Assembly: GCA_964552795.1 (NCBI GenBank) | Contig: CAZKIO010000007.1 | Location: forward strand, 39,548-103,547 | DNA: 64,000 bases | Direction: 5' to 3' | DNA from: JAEUHZ01 sp964552795 | Lineage (GTDB): Bacteria; Planctomycetota; UBA1135; GCA-002686595 | Shown here: positions 35,201 through 42,407 of the stretch, piece after piece | Numbering within the stretch: the first letter of the stretch is position 1 | Layout: the number at the start of each line of letters is the position of its first letter | Position numbers and translations under genes: made by a program | Notes under the pieces: model-generated | Database searches by the model: none | What the model saw: only the letters and a program-made list of their open reading frames with translations | Told to the model about the DNA's origin: nothing

Positions 35201-35461
35201 GATCTCGCGCGTGCGCGCCAGCGTCACGGGATCGAGCACCGCCAGGCGGTTGCCGGGCTGGTTGAGCGCCAGCAGTCGGCCGTGCGCGGCGTCGTACACG
35301 ACGGAGCGCAGCGCGCCGACCTCGAAGTTCAGGTAGCGGCCCTTCTGGTCGTCGGTCGGCGCGGAGCCGGACGCTCGCGCCGTCGCGCCGCCACAGAGGA
35401 CGAACGACGAGAGCGCGGCCACCTGCAACAGCAGGCCCAATCCAGTGGGGAGTCGGATCAT
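32270..35461 (-). CDS. Exported beta-propeller / di-haem cytochrome c peroxidase-like protein
   Basis: A 1063-residue secreted protein with a signal peptide (LLLQVAALSSFVLCGGATARA). Residues about 40-430 are YVTN/YncE-like propeller repeats (VWIVDRVYACVTVVNLATETIERTI; ISIPAKQSYPRGSGP). Two CxxCH haem sites follow: CASCHVDG at about 451 and CASCHTLPLGTG at about 590, in a context like MauG/cytochrome c peroxidases (LGRHLFTDARNS; LGADLFRTRPVLGTLTCASCH). Residues about 800-820 carry thrombospondin-3-type calcium loops (DRDADGLMDADEV), and a fibronectin-III-like C-terminus follows. It is probably a periplasmic or surface redox protein; partner unknown. It has no close operon partner and is convergent with add. 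Confidence 0.8.
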   Translation of the reverse strand: MIRLPTGLGLLLQVAALSSFVLCGGATARASGSAPTDDQKGRYLNFEVGALRSVVYDAAHGRLLALNQPGNRLAVLDPVTLARTREIPIGLGGASLALRPGTQEVWIVDRVYACVTVVNLATETIERTIRVPAEPHGIAFSTDGSRAWVTCTGADTIASIDTGTYRVARATPTPFSAPRGVAFHAGRAWVASLLSGNNTAAAGTPAEPFAARELARVEGPGVTPLPDLDLVSIVPGATPALDDVDAGASRAGLGTILFDVVPRPGKAELWIPGTEALNAEHRGERSFVEGQVVSNRITIVGVGAVPSARILDLDLIAPPGVRCAQPTSLVFDPVRPRVYVCGYGSDLVAVLEIQPDDTSRWLGHISIPAKQSYPRGSGPRSCAVDPEGTTLWVFNRNDTSIARIDLAALPASGPFAVTAPTPVGIGFAATSTEEQLGRHLFTDARNSGSQTSSCASCHVDGNTDNLLWDLSEYLDPEGTPASQTVFGLDVKGPLLTQGTRRQEESGPYHWRGEKRHLNHFNAAFVTLLDRVNATGQPADIGPDFQYLRHYLNRMAIPANPRQNRDRSLTPEQALGADLFRTRPVLGTLTCASCHTLPLGTGGEVAAVGADGVLTSADVPALRGVGDREQPALQVGGPFGERPRGGAAYTHAGVFARLEDAFARVPTGPGDLHAFALAPHEAAAIAAYLRAFDTGLAPSTAWQVTARAANWAGVRDDDLAFLKLEAERGNCDLVFFRTPGLAGGGGFVRTGAYDKRSRTWRLAGGPQPVIGESQLLLEAAAGRPVTFLGVPRGMGLTIGLDRDADGLMDADEVLRGTNPDVSDTDGDHFPDGYEVRNGGNPLVHEPSVGSDTTPPQLVGPVRLIYATTNTIKFEFVTSEYCRVHVGVNGGTPVQRIPLDHQGDTEHWVVLNDLQPGTSYVIDLEMRDPSGNRFTDSSTVFSTRPRTLVEPVWAESIQLTIGGAGPTLFADVRLKVGAQPAPPGYMARGSVYRQRPGRLVPQLVAADVQAPANANGHAIVRANLSGVSGPPGVLFFVLRDVEPPPGGGAPYVRAYSDEVFDTIVY

Positions 35462-35546
35462 GGGAGCTTCACGAGGGCAGCGGTCGACCCCAAGGGAGGT
35501 TACCAGCAAGCGGGGGGGGGCGCCACGCGATCGGACGGCCTGCGCG

Positions 35547-37127
35547 TCACGGTGCGCCCTCGAACACCCGGCGATCCGCGGCCGGCAGGGAAGCCCGGAT
35601 CCGTTCGTGGGTGCGCGCGGTCGCGGCGGCCATCCGCGCCTCCGCCGGAGTCCGGACGGGCAGCGCGGACAGCGCGCGCCAGCCCCGTCCCAGACCGGAC
35701 AGCAGTTCCTCGCGGACGGGCGGCTCGCGCCGCGCCCGGATGCGCTCGACGACGCCGACCGCCTCGTCTTCGCGCGAGGCGAAGCTGCGGGCCAGGAACC
35801 GCACGAGCAGTGGCCTGGAGACGGCGGGCTCCCGCGCGTTCGCTGCGCGGCGCTCCGGGCTGGCCTGGAGCAGGGTGCCGGCCGCGCACGTACCGGCGAT
35901 CAGCAGCGCGCCGGCGAGGACGAACCGGCGCGCGGCGTCGGAGCGCCGCGCCCATGCGGCGCCCGCAATCCCGGCGACCACGCAGACGAACGGCACGGGC
36001 GGCATGAGGTACCGCAGGTCGAAGATCCAGTCGCGCTCGGCCGCATCGAAGGCCGTGAACACGAACGCGAGACCGAACGCGGCGAGGTATCCCAGGCACA
36101 GCGTGGCCGGCGTGGGTCGCGGTCGGGCCGCGCCCACCGAACCGCGGACGCAGGCACGCGCGAGGTCCGCGAGGCGCGCGCGGTGGAGCCAGGCGACGTG
36201 CAGCACGACGCACAGCGCGAGAACGACGAGCACGCGCCCGAGCCACAGCCCGTCGACGCCGAGCGAGTCGCGGAACGCGAGCGACTGCGGTCCCGAGCGC
36301 GCCACGGTGTCGAGCAGCTTCTCGGCCGCGCGTCCGCGGCTGACGCCGTACAGCACGTGACCGGCGAGGCCCGATTCGTACACCTCCAGTCCGCTGTAGC
36401 CGTGCACGAGTTGGTAGCGGATCCACGGGCTGAAGCCGGCCGCGAAGCCCAGCAGGATCGGCAGCATGCGGCGGCGCAGCAGGAACGCGCGGTCGCGCGC
36501 GAACTCGTGCGCCAGCCAGACCGCCAGCACCAGGATCAGGCTGAACCCGAACCACAGCGCGAAGCCGGCCGCCGCGCCCAGTGCCGGCCGCAGCCACGGC
36601 CGGCGCACGCCGTGCGCGTCCTCCTCGAGCACCAGCCACACGAGGAGCAGCGCGAGCGCGTTGGCCTCGACGTGCGTGCCGTAGGCGGTGCACGAGCTCA
36701 TGGCGTAGCCCGGCGGAGCGCAGGCGAGCAGTCCCGCGCCGATCCACGCGGCGCGCGGGCCGGCGTGGCGGCGCAGCAGCAGGAACGCGAAGAGCACGCA
36801 GGCGAGGCCGAACGCCAGCGGAACGAGGCGCAGGGCGACGATCGTCGGGCCCAGTGCGGCGAACGGGACGGTCGCGAGCAGGGACACGACCAGCGAGCCG
36901 CCCCAGAAGTTGTTCACCTGGTACCGCTGCAGCGGCGCCAGCGGCCCGTCGAGCAGCTCCTGCGCGGCGACGCCGCGCAGCAGTTCCTCGTGCGGGATCG
37001 CGCCGTTCTCGAAGAAGTCGTCGGGCGGCGCGAGGATCAGCCAGCCGCGCAGGAGCGCGCAGCCGACGAGCAGGAGCGCCAGCCCGGCCCAGGGAACGCG
37101 CGCGCGGTTGCCGGCCGGCTCCCCCAC
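35547..37127 (-). CDS. GT-C/ArnT-like multi-pass membrane protein
   Basis: A 526-residue inner-membrane protein with roughly ten hydrophobic segments. The first extracytoplasmic loop (LILAPPDDFFENGAIPHEELLRGVAAQELLDGP) contains the acidic residues expected at this position in GT-C lipid-linked glycosyltransferases of the GT39/83 type. The remaining segments (GLACVLFAFLLLRRHAGPRAAWIGAGLL, FGFSLILVLAVWLAHEFARD) are typical of such enzymes, and the C-terminal 100 residues are soluble. It would transfer a sugar from a polyprenyl-phosphate donor outside the membrane; this is inference from fold. The GTG start at 37127 follows the queF stop with no gap, so they share a transcript. Confidence 0.6.
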   Translation of the reverse strand: MGEPAGNRARVPWAGLALLLVGCALLRGWLILAPPDDFFENGAIPHEELLRGVAAQELLDGPLAPLQRYQVNNFWGGSLVVSLLATVPFAALGPTIVALRLVPLAFGLACVLFAFLLLRRHAGPRAAWIGAGLLACAPPGYAMSSCTAYGTHVEANALALLLVWLVLEEDAHGVRRPWLRPALGAAAGFALWFGFSLILVLAVWLAHEFARDRAFLLRRRMLPILLGFAAGFSPWIRYQLVHGYSGLEVYESGLAGHVLYGVSRGRAAEKLLDTVARSGPQSLAFRDSLGVDGLWLGRVLVVLALCVVLHVAWLHRARLADLARACVRGSVGAARPRPTPATLCLGYLAAFGLAFVFTAFDAAERDWIFDLRYLMPPVPFVCVVAGIAGAAWARRSDAARRFVLAGALLIAGTCAAGTLLQASPERRAANAREPAVSRPLLVRFLARSFASREDEAVGVVERIRARREPPVREELLSGLGRGWRALSALPVRTPAEARMAAATARTHERIRASLPAADRRVFEGAP

Positions 37128-37478
37128 CTACGGGTGCCGCGCCTCGACGACCGTGTGGATGCCGCCGCGCACCAGGAAGTCGCCCTCGACCACCATGCGC
37201 CGCGGCGCGAGCAGCGCCACGAGGTCGTCGAGGATCTGGTTCGTGACCGCCTCGTGGAACGCGCCCTGGTCGCGGTAGGACCACAGGTAGAGCTTGAGGC
37301 TCTTCAGCTCGACGCACCGATCGGCCGGCGTGTAGCGGATGCGGATCGTGGCGAAGTCCGGTTGGCCGGTCTTCGGGCACAGGCAGGTGAACTCCGGGCA
37401 CTCGAAGCGGATCTCGTACTCGCGCGCGGGGCGCGGGTTCGGGAAGGACTCGAGCTTGTGGTTGGCGCTCTGGGGCAA
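37128..37478 (-). CDS. queF: 7-cyano-7-deazaguanine reductase QueF (short type)
   Basis: About 116 residues. QueF reduces preQ0 to preQ1 with NADPH for queuosine in tRNA. The catalytic region EFTCLCPKTGQPDFATIRIRY contains the nucleophilic Cys, and CVELKSLKLYLWSYRDQGAFHEAVTN holds the family ESKSLK-like motif and the substrate Glu/His. It is the short, single-domain form. No ATG or GTG is available, so the start appears to be TTG at 37478 (M-P-Q-S-A-N-H-K). A TAAGCT hexamer at 37520-37525 gives a possible promoter with a leader of about 35 nt. The stop codon is followed at once by the GTG of the GT-C gene. No other queuosine gene is in the window. Confidence 0.92.
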   Translation of the reverse strand: MPQSANHKLESFPNPRPAREYEIRFECPEFTCLCPKTGQPDFATIRIRYTPADRCVELKSLKLYLWSYRDQGAFHEAVTNQILDDLVALLAPRRMVVEGDFLVRGGIHTVVEARHP

Positions 37479-37522
37479 GGTCGTCTCGTGGTGGGTGCGA
37501 CGGGTTCGGGGGGTGGGTGAGC

Positions 37523-39661
37523 TTATCCGCCGGCGGTCGTGCCCGGTCGCGCACGGCCGGCCACGCTGGCGTCGATGCGGCACTCGAGAAGGATCCAGCG
37601 CCGCGACCCGCTCTCCGCGATCGGTGACCCGGCGGACGCGCCAAGGAACCCGATGGAGCCGTCGGCGAGCGGACGACCGGCGTAGGTCGCGAGGCGCACT
37701 TCGCAGGGATCCACGGAGAGTTCCTGGAGCACCCACTCGAGCTGCCCGTGGAGCGCCCGCGGCTGCTGTTCCAGCGGCACCGCGATCCGCGCGCCGCGCC
37801 GGATGCCGTGCTCGACCCAGCGTTCCAGGCGCCACTCGCCGGGCAGCACGAGCTCGGGGAGCACTTCCGCGTACTCGATCGACAGGAGCTGGTTCTTCAA
37901 CCAGATGCGCCGCACGGTTCCGCCCAGCAGCCACTCGCGCGAGCGCGCCAGGTCGAACACGGCGCGCGGCCCGTCCTCGGTCAGGACCCACGCGCCCTCG
38001 ATGCTCCCGGTCTCCTGATCCTTCGACGTCGCCAGCCACGACAGCCGCGGCGGCTCCCCGGTCGATGTGCCCGCGAGAGGCGCGACGCGCACGGCCGCCA
38101 TCAGCAGCGGATCGATGTCGATGAACTCGGAGCGTCCGTCGTTGCGCCACGAGATCGGCTTGGCCGGGCCGAGCGCGGGCGCGACGCGCTGCGCGCGGCG
38201 TTCGCCCGCGGCGCCGGGCAGCAGCACGGCGAGCCCCGCGGCGCGCCAGGCCGCGGCCTCCTCCAGCCGCAGCGCGTAGGGCAGCGCGTGGCCCTCGATG
38301 CGCCGGTAGCGCGGCCGAGCCGTCGGCCGGCGGCCGTCGAGCAGCTGCAGGTCGAGCGGCGCACCGAAGCCGTCGGCATCCACGGGCAGATCGACGACGA
38401 GCACGGTTCCCGTGTCGCCCGCCAGGTGGCTCGCGCGGACGAGGTCGCCGCGCAGCGCGAGCAGGTCCCGCGTCGCCGTGGGCCAGGCGTGCGCCGAGCG
38501 GCTGGCGATCCAGCACGTCCCGGCGGCGATCAGGATCGGCATGGCCGCGCGGCGCGCGCCGCCCAGGGCCGTCGAGGCCGCCGCCAGACCCGCGCAGAAC
38601 AAGATCGCCGCCGGGAGCAGCGGTCGCGCGAGTTCCACGCGCCCGGGCGGGACGCGCTGGTCGGACAGGACGGACAGCGCGACGACGAGGCACGCGAACC
38701 AGCCCAGGAACAGCCAACCCCACAGGCGCGGCGCGGAACGTACGGCGCGCAGCGCGGGCTCGATGGCCAGCATCAGCAGGGCGCATCCCAGGATGTAGAT
38801 GCGCGGCTCGCCGGGACCGGGCGCCGGCAGGAGCAGCACGCCCAGGGCTTCCATTCCCGTGAGCACGCGGCGCGGGGCCTGGAGACCGGCGACCTGTTGC
38901 GCGGGCCAGCCGCCGGGCGGCGCCTGCGACCAGGCCGCGGCCGACTCCAGCCCCACCAGCAAGAGGGCCAGCGCGGCCACCGCGCAGGCACTCGCGATCC
39001 GCACGCGGCCCGGGCGCGTGCGCCGCGCCGACGTCAGTTCTACGCCCGCCAGGACCGCGGGCAGGATCCAGGCGACGCGCGAGGCGAATCCGGCGGCGAT
39101 CGCCAGCACCAGCGCGCCGGCGACGAGCAGCCCGCTGCGCTCCTGCCGCCCGCGCAGGAACAGCGCCGCGCACCAAGCGCCGGCCGCCACGGCGAGCACG
39201 TCCCCGAATGCGGCGGGGCTGGCGACCGCGCTGACGGAAACCGGATGCGCGACGATCAATCCGGCGCAGGCCCAGCCGGCTGCGCGCGCGGCGGACTCGC
39301 CCAGCCAGGGGACGAGGAGGCGCCGCAGCGTGATGCCCGCGCCTGCTGCCGCCGCGAGCAGCACCGCGAGCGCGGCGCCGCGCAGGACGAGCGCCGTCTC
39401 GGGCTCGAGCGCCGAGGCTCCGCCGGTCCACCCGTGGTGCGCCAGCAACGCGGCCGCGGCCAGCGGCCGCACGCTCCCGCCGTCCAGCCAGGCGGGGAAC
39501 GCGGCCCCGTGCTGCGCGTGGTGCAAGGCGACCTCGCGCAGCAACGCGAGGTCGCCGCCGACGAATCCCGCGCCGGCGAGCGGAGCGTGCGCCAGGATGG
39601 CAAGGCTCGCGATCAGGAGGCACAGCAGCGCCCGGCGCAGCTTGGAAGGCACGCCGCGCAT
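37523..39661 (-). CDS. TMTC/PMT-like multi-pass membrane protein
   Basis: About 712 residues. The N-terminal 420 residues hold about ten membrane segments; the last 290 are soluble and rich in beta strands (LLDGRRPTARPRYRRIEGHALPYALRLEE and later). The order FVGGDLALLREVA, then SVRPLAAAALL, then GLIVAHPVSVSAVASPAAFGDVLAV resembles TMTC-type and related O-mannosyltransferases, in which a DD motif, an RPL segment and an HPV..E/S..A stretch recur. The canonical acidic pair is reduced here to a single Asp, so activity is uncertain. The first ATG is at 39661, but GTG at 39652 lies 7 nt after a TAGGAT box and may be the true start. Divergent from another GT-C gene. Confidence 0.5.
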   Translation of the reverse strand: MRGVPSKLRRALLCLLIASLAILAHAPLAGAGFVGGDLALLREVALHHAQHGAAFPAWLDGGSVRPLAAAALLAHHGWTGGASALEPETALVLRGAALAVLLAAAAGAGITLRRLLVPWLGESAARAAGWACAGLIVAHPVSVSAVASPAAFGDVLAVAAGAWCAALFLRGRQERSGLLVAGALVLAIAAGFASRVAWILPAVLAGVELTSARRTRPGRVRIASACAVAALALLLVGLESAAAWSQAPPGGWPAQQVAGLQAPRRVLTGMEALGVLLLPAPGPGEPRIYILGCALLMLAIEPALRAVRSAPRLWGWLFLGWFACLVVALSVLSDQRVPPGRVELARPLLPAAILFCAGLAAASTALGGARRAAMPILIAAGTCWIASRSAHAWPTATRDLLALRGDLVRASHLAGDTGTVLVVDLPVDADGFGAPLDLQLLDGRRPTARPRYRRIEGHALPYALRLEEAAAWRAAGLAVLLPGAAGERRAQRVAPALGPAKPISWRNDGRSEFIDIDPLLMAAVRVAPLAGTSTGEPPRLSWLATSKDQETGSIEGAWVLTEDGPRAVFDLARSREWLLGGTVRRIWLKNQLLSIEYAEVLPELVLPGEWRLERWVEHGIRRGARIAVPLEQQPRALHGQLEWVLQELSVDPCEVRLATYAGRPLADGSIGFLGASAGSPIAESGSRRWILLECRIDASVAGRARPGTTAGG

Positions 39662-39706
39662 CCTACGCGGCGCCGATTGCCGCGGCACCTGCGCCGCGCA
39701 TAGGCT
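39660..39706. promoter_or_regulatory. Divergent -10 elements between two membrane protein genes
   Basis: Minus strand: TAGGAT (39665-39660), 7 nt before the GTG at 39652. Plus strand: TAGGCT (39701-39706), 9 nt before the ATG at 39716. Both suggest leaderless or near-leaderless mRNAs. Confidence 0.45.
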
Positions 39707-39715
39707 CTGCGCGCG

Positions 39716-41251
39716 ATGTGGGACACACGGGGGCGCGGCTGGCTCGTGGGCGCGGCGCTGGCGCTGCTCGTCTGGACCCTGCACGTGAGCCGGTTCCAGT
39801 TCACGTGCGACGATGCGTACATCTCGTTCCGCTACGCGCGCAACGCCGCGACCGGCCTGGGCCTGGTGTACAACGCGGGCGAGAGCCCGCCGGTGGAGGG
39901 CTACTCGAACCTCCTGTGGACGCTGGTGCTCGCGCTGGCCGGCCGGATGGGGTTCGACCTGCCGACGGCGGCCGCGGTGCTCACGATCGCCAGCGGCGCG
40001 GCGCTGATCCTCCTGGTCGCGCGCCATGCGCGCCTGCGCCTGGGCCTCGTCGGCTGGCGCGCCGCGGCCGTGCCGCTGTTCGCCGCGCTCCTGCCGCCGC
40101 TGGCGGTGTGGGCCACGAGCGGGCTGGAGACGATGCCCTTCGCCCTGGCGGTGTTCCTGGTGTACGAGCGCCTGACGCTCGACCCCGCGCGGCCGCGCGC
40201 CTGGCAGGCCGGTCTCGCGGCGGCGGCGGCGGCGCTGCTGCGTGTCGACGGTGCGGGCTTCGCGCTGCTGGCGGCGGCCGCAGCGGCTCTCGACCTGGGA
40301 CTCGATGCCGCGCGGCGGCGCGCGCTGGTCATCGTCGCCGCGACGGCCGTGGGCGTCGCGGCGGCGCACGCGCTGTGGCGGCTGGGCTACCACGGGGACT
40401 GGGTCCCCCACACGGCGCGCGTGAAGACCGGCGCGAGCGCGCTGCGTCTGGAACGCGGCGCCAAGTACGCGCTGGCGTTCCTCGTCGCGCTGCCGGTCGC
40501 GGCGCTGGCGCCCGCGGCGGCGCTCCTGTGCGCGCGCGGACGCGGGCGCCGTCTGGCCGGGTCGGCCGCGCTGTTCCTGCTGGCGACGCTGGCGTACTGC
40601 ACGTGGGCCGGCGGGGACTTCATGCCGTTCGGACGCTTCCTCGTGCCCGCGCTGCCCTTCGTCGCCCTGGCCTTCGCCGTCCTCGTGCAATCCGCGCGGT
40701 TCGCGTGGATCGCGGCCGCGCTGCTCGTCGGCGCCCCGCTGGCGTCGCTGGGCGTGCAGGCCGCGCCGCGGGCGCTGCACTTTCGCTGGAACGCCTCGGG
40801 CCCGATCCTGGAACGCGAGATGTGGCGCGGCATGGACGCGCGCGCGCGGGAGTGGAGCATCGTCGGCCGCGCGCTGGCCCGGCGCTCGCGACCCGGCGAT
40901 TCGATCGTGCTCGGCGGCATCGGCGCGATCGGCTACTTCAGCGGGCTGCACGTGTTCGACCTGTACGGACTCGTCAGCCCCGAGGTCGTCGCGCGCGGCA
41001 GCGCTCCCGTGCGCGCCTCCGCGGGACACGACCGCCAGGTCGGGCCGGAGTTCTTCCTCCCGCGCCATCCGACGTTCCTGGGCGCATGGATCGCGCCGTC
41101 GCAGGCGCCCGGCCTGGCCGGGGCGCCGGAGATCTGGATCGACCTCGTGCAGGCCGGACAGGCGCGGCTGGAGCGCTTCGTGCCGGCCGAGAACGAGGGG
41201 TTCCCGGCCGGCACGGAGCTGCGCGTGCTGCGGACGCTGGAGGACGGCTGA
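39716..41251 (+). CDS. AftB-like GT-C membrane glycosyltransferase
   Basis: A 511-residue protein with about ten membrane segments. The first loop is FTCDDAYISFRYARNAATGLGLVYNAGE followed by PVEGYSNLLWTLVLALA. The adjacent Asp pair and the EGYSN motif are diagnostic of the arabinofuranosyltransferase-like (AftB) GT-C group, in which the first Asp is catalytic. WAGGDFMPFGRFLVPALPF later in the chain is also typical. The C-terminal domain (from about 380) is extracytoplasmic (SIVLGGIGAIGYFSGLHVFDLYGLVSPEV). It likely adds sugars from a polyprenyl donor to a surface glycan. Not in an operon; divergent from the TMTC-like gene. Confidence 0.75.
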   Translation: MWDTRGRGWLVGAALALLVWTLHVSRFQFTCDDAYISFRYARNAATGLGLVYNAGESPPVEGYSNLLWTLVLALAGRMGFDLPTAAAVLTIASGAALILLVARHARLRLGLVGWRAAAVPLFAALLPPLAVWATSGLETMPFALAVFLVYERLTLDPARPRAWQAGLAAAAAALLRVDGAGFALLAAAAAALDLGLDAARRRALVIVAATAVGVAAAHALWRLGYHGDWVPHTARVKTGASALRLERGAKYALAFLVALPVAALAPAAALLCARGRGRRLAGSAALFLLATLAYCTWAGGDFMPFGRFLVPALPFVALAFAVLVQSARFAWIAAALLVGAPLASLGVQAAPRALHFRWNASGPILEREMWRGMDARAREWSIVGRALARRSRPGDSIVLGGIGAIGYFSGLHVFDLYGLVSPEVVARGSAPVRASAGHDRQVGPEFFLPRHPTFLGAWIAPSQAPGLAGAPEIWIDLVQAGQARLERFVPAENEGFPAGTELRVLRTLEDG

Positions 41252-41263
41252 CGTGCCTGCCGC

Positions 41264-41788
41264 TCAGCGGCCGGACGCCGCGCGCCCGGTCGTGAGCGCG
41301 CGGTCGAGCGACCAGGCTCCCGAGCCGCGGATCACGAGCGCCAGGGCGATTCCGATCACGAGCAGGTGGTACTCGAAGCCCTCCCCGGCTTGCGTGCCGT
41401 CCCAGTTCATGAAGTAGCCGTGCTCGGCGTGCACGGTCGCGATCGCGCCGAGCATGATCCCGGCGAAGCCCAGGGCGAACGCGCGCGTCCACAAGCCGGC
41501 GAGCAGGAACAGCGGCCCGACGGCCTCGAACACGATCATGGCCGCGGCGATGGGCTTGGGCAGGCCGATCGCGCCCGTCAGGAACCCCAGCGTGCCTTCC
41601 CAGCCGTAGCCGCCGAACCAGCCGAAGAGCTTCTGCACGCCGTGCGTGACCATCGCCGAGGCGAGTGTCACGCGCAGCACCACCGGGGCCGCGTCGTCCC
41701 GCGTGTCCATCACGCGGGCGAGCAGCCCGCGGCTCGCGGCGGCCGGTTGCGGACGAGTTGCATCATAGGTCAGTGTTTGACTAGTCAT
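41264..41788 (-). CDS. DoxX-family membrane protein
   Basis: A 174-residue protein with four membrane segments after an N-terminal cytoplasmic tail. Family segments are VLRVTLASAMVTHGVQKLFGWFGGYG, IAAAMIVFEAVGPLFLLAGLWTRAFALGFAGIML and HLLVIGIALALVIRG. DoxX proteins are linked to oxidative-stress resistance and thiosulfate/quinone redox chemistry. The start at 41788 has GGAG 9 nt upstream. It is the second gene of a MarR-controlled unit: the marR gene lies 58 bp upstream on the same strand, and a copy of the MarR-type palindrome overlaps its start codon, so it is probably repressed by that regulator and induced by a phenolic or oxidant signal. Confidence 0.88.
   Translation of the reverse strand: MTSQTLTYDATRPQPAAASRGLLARVMDTRDDAAPVVLRVTLASAMVTHGVQKLFGWFGGYGWEGTLGFLTGAIGLPKPIAAAMIVFEAVGPLFLLAGLWTRAFALGFAGIMLGAIATVHAEHGYFMNWDGTQAGEGFEYHLLVIGIALALVIRGSGAWSLDRALTTGRAASGR
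41778..41787. promoter_or_regulatory. Palindromic operator at the doxX start codon
   Basis: TGACTAGTCA is a perfect 10-bp palindrome overlapping the ATG of the DoxX gene. The same sequence, extended to 12 bp, lies before marR at 42363-42374. Binding here would block transcription or translation at doxX. Confidence 0.7.
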
Positions 41789-41846
41789 GTTTTTCTCCGA
41801 GAGTAAGGAAGTGGGTCAGGGTTGGTCTGGGGGGCGGCACGGCGTC

Positions 41847-42338
41847 TCAGCCGGCGCGCACCCGGTCGAGCAGCCGGATGAGGCTCTTGAGGTCGGCCTT
41901 CGACAGCCCCGAGAACGAGGCGTCGTCGAGCGCGTCCATGGGATCGTCGAGGTCGGCCAGCAGCGCCAGGCCGGCCTTGGTGATCCGGCACACCACCAGC
42001 CGGCGGTCGTCGTTCGAGCGCTCGCGTTCCACCAGGCCCTTGGCCTCCAGCCGGTCGATCAGGCGCGTGACGCCCGGCGTGCGCTCGATCATGCGCGCGG
42101 CGACCTCCAGGGTCGGCAGGCCGGCCGGCCCGGCGCCGCGCAGGATCCGCAGCACGTTGTACTGCTGGACCGTGATGCCGCCGTGCCGCTGGAGCAGTTC
42201 CTCGACCGGCCAGCGCAGGTGCTGGGCCGTCACGAGCAGCGCGACGAACGCCTCCTGGCTGGCCGAACGGAAGGGCTTGGACTGCCGGATGGCGTCGCGG
42301 GTGGTGCCCGGTCGGTCCTGTTGCTGGCGCTTCTGCAT
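41847..42338 (-). CDS. MarR-family transcriptional regulator
   Basis: A 163-residue winged-helix regulator. The DNA-binding core is QQYNVLRILRGAGPAGLPTLEVAARMIERTPGVTRLIDRLEAKGLVERERSNDDRRLVVCRITKAG, with the recognition helix at TPGVTRLIDRLEAKG and the wing at RSNDDRRL, all typical of MarR. The start ATG at 42338 was preferred over 42359 because it lies 7 nt after a good -10 box (TAAGAT) whose -35 (TTGACT) is correctly spaced. The -35 is inside a palindrome, so the protein probably represses itself and the downstream doxX gene. MarR proteins respond to phenolic compounds or oxidants; ligand unknown. Confidence 0.93.
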   Translation of the reverse strand: MQKRQQQDRPGTTRDAIRQSKPFRSASQEAFVALLVTAQHLRWPVEELLQRHGGITVQQYNVLRILRGAGPAGLPTLEVAARMIERTPGVTRLIDRLEAKGLVERERSNDDRRLVVCRITKAGLALLADLDDPMDALDDASFSGLSKADLKSLIRLLDRVRAG

Positions 42339-42345
42339 GCGAATC

Positions 42346-42374
42346 ATCTTAGCAGGCATCTATTGACTAGTCAA
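42346..42374 (-). promoter_or_regulatory. marR promoter with palindromic operator over the -35 box
   Basis: On the minus strand TTGACT (42374-42369) and TAAGAT (42351-42346) are spaced by exactly 17 bp, and the ATG at 42338 begins 7 nt after the -10 box. The -35 box is the left half of the perfect palindrome TTGACTAGTCAA (42363-42374). A repressor there would block RNA polymerase. Confidence 0.75.
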
Positions 42375-42407
42375 CAATTGATATCCGACCTTTCCGCCGG
42401 CGGTCCG

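Noticed and set aside
31025..36007. A 1660-codon open frame on the plus strand
   Set aside because: It crosses adenosine deaminase in another frame and runs antisense to the propeller/haem gene; composition is Arg-rich and no domain is visible.
37479..37530. A preQ1 riboswitch in the queF leader
   Set aside because: The roughly 35-nt leader has no A-rich pseudoknot tail or the expected C-rich loop.
41778..42374. TTGACTAGTCA copies considered as insertion-site or phage attachment repeats
   Set aside because: There is no transposase or integrase between them, and both sites sit at MarR-type regulatory positions.
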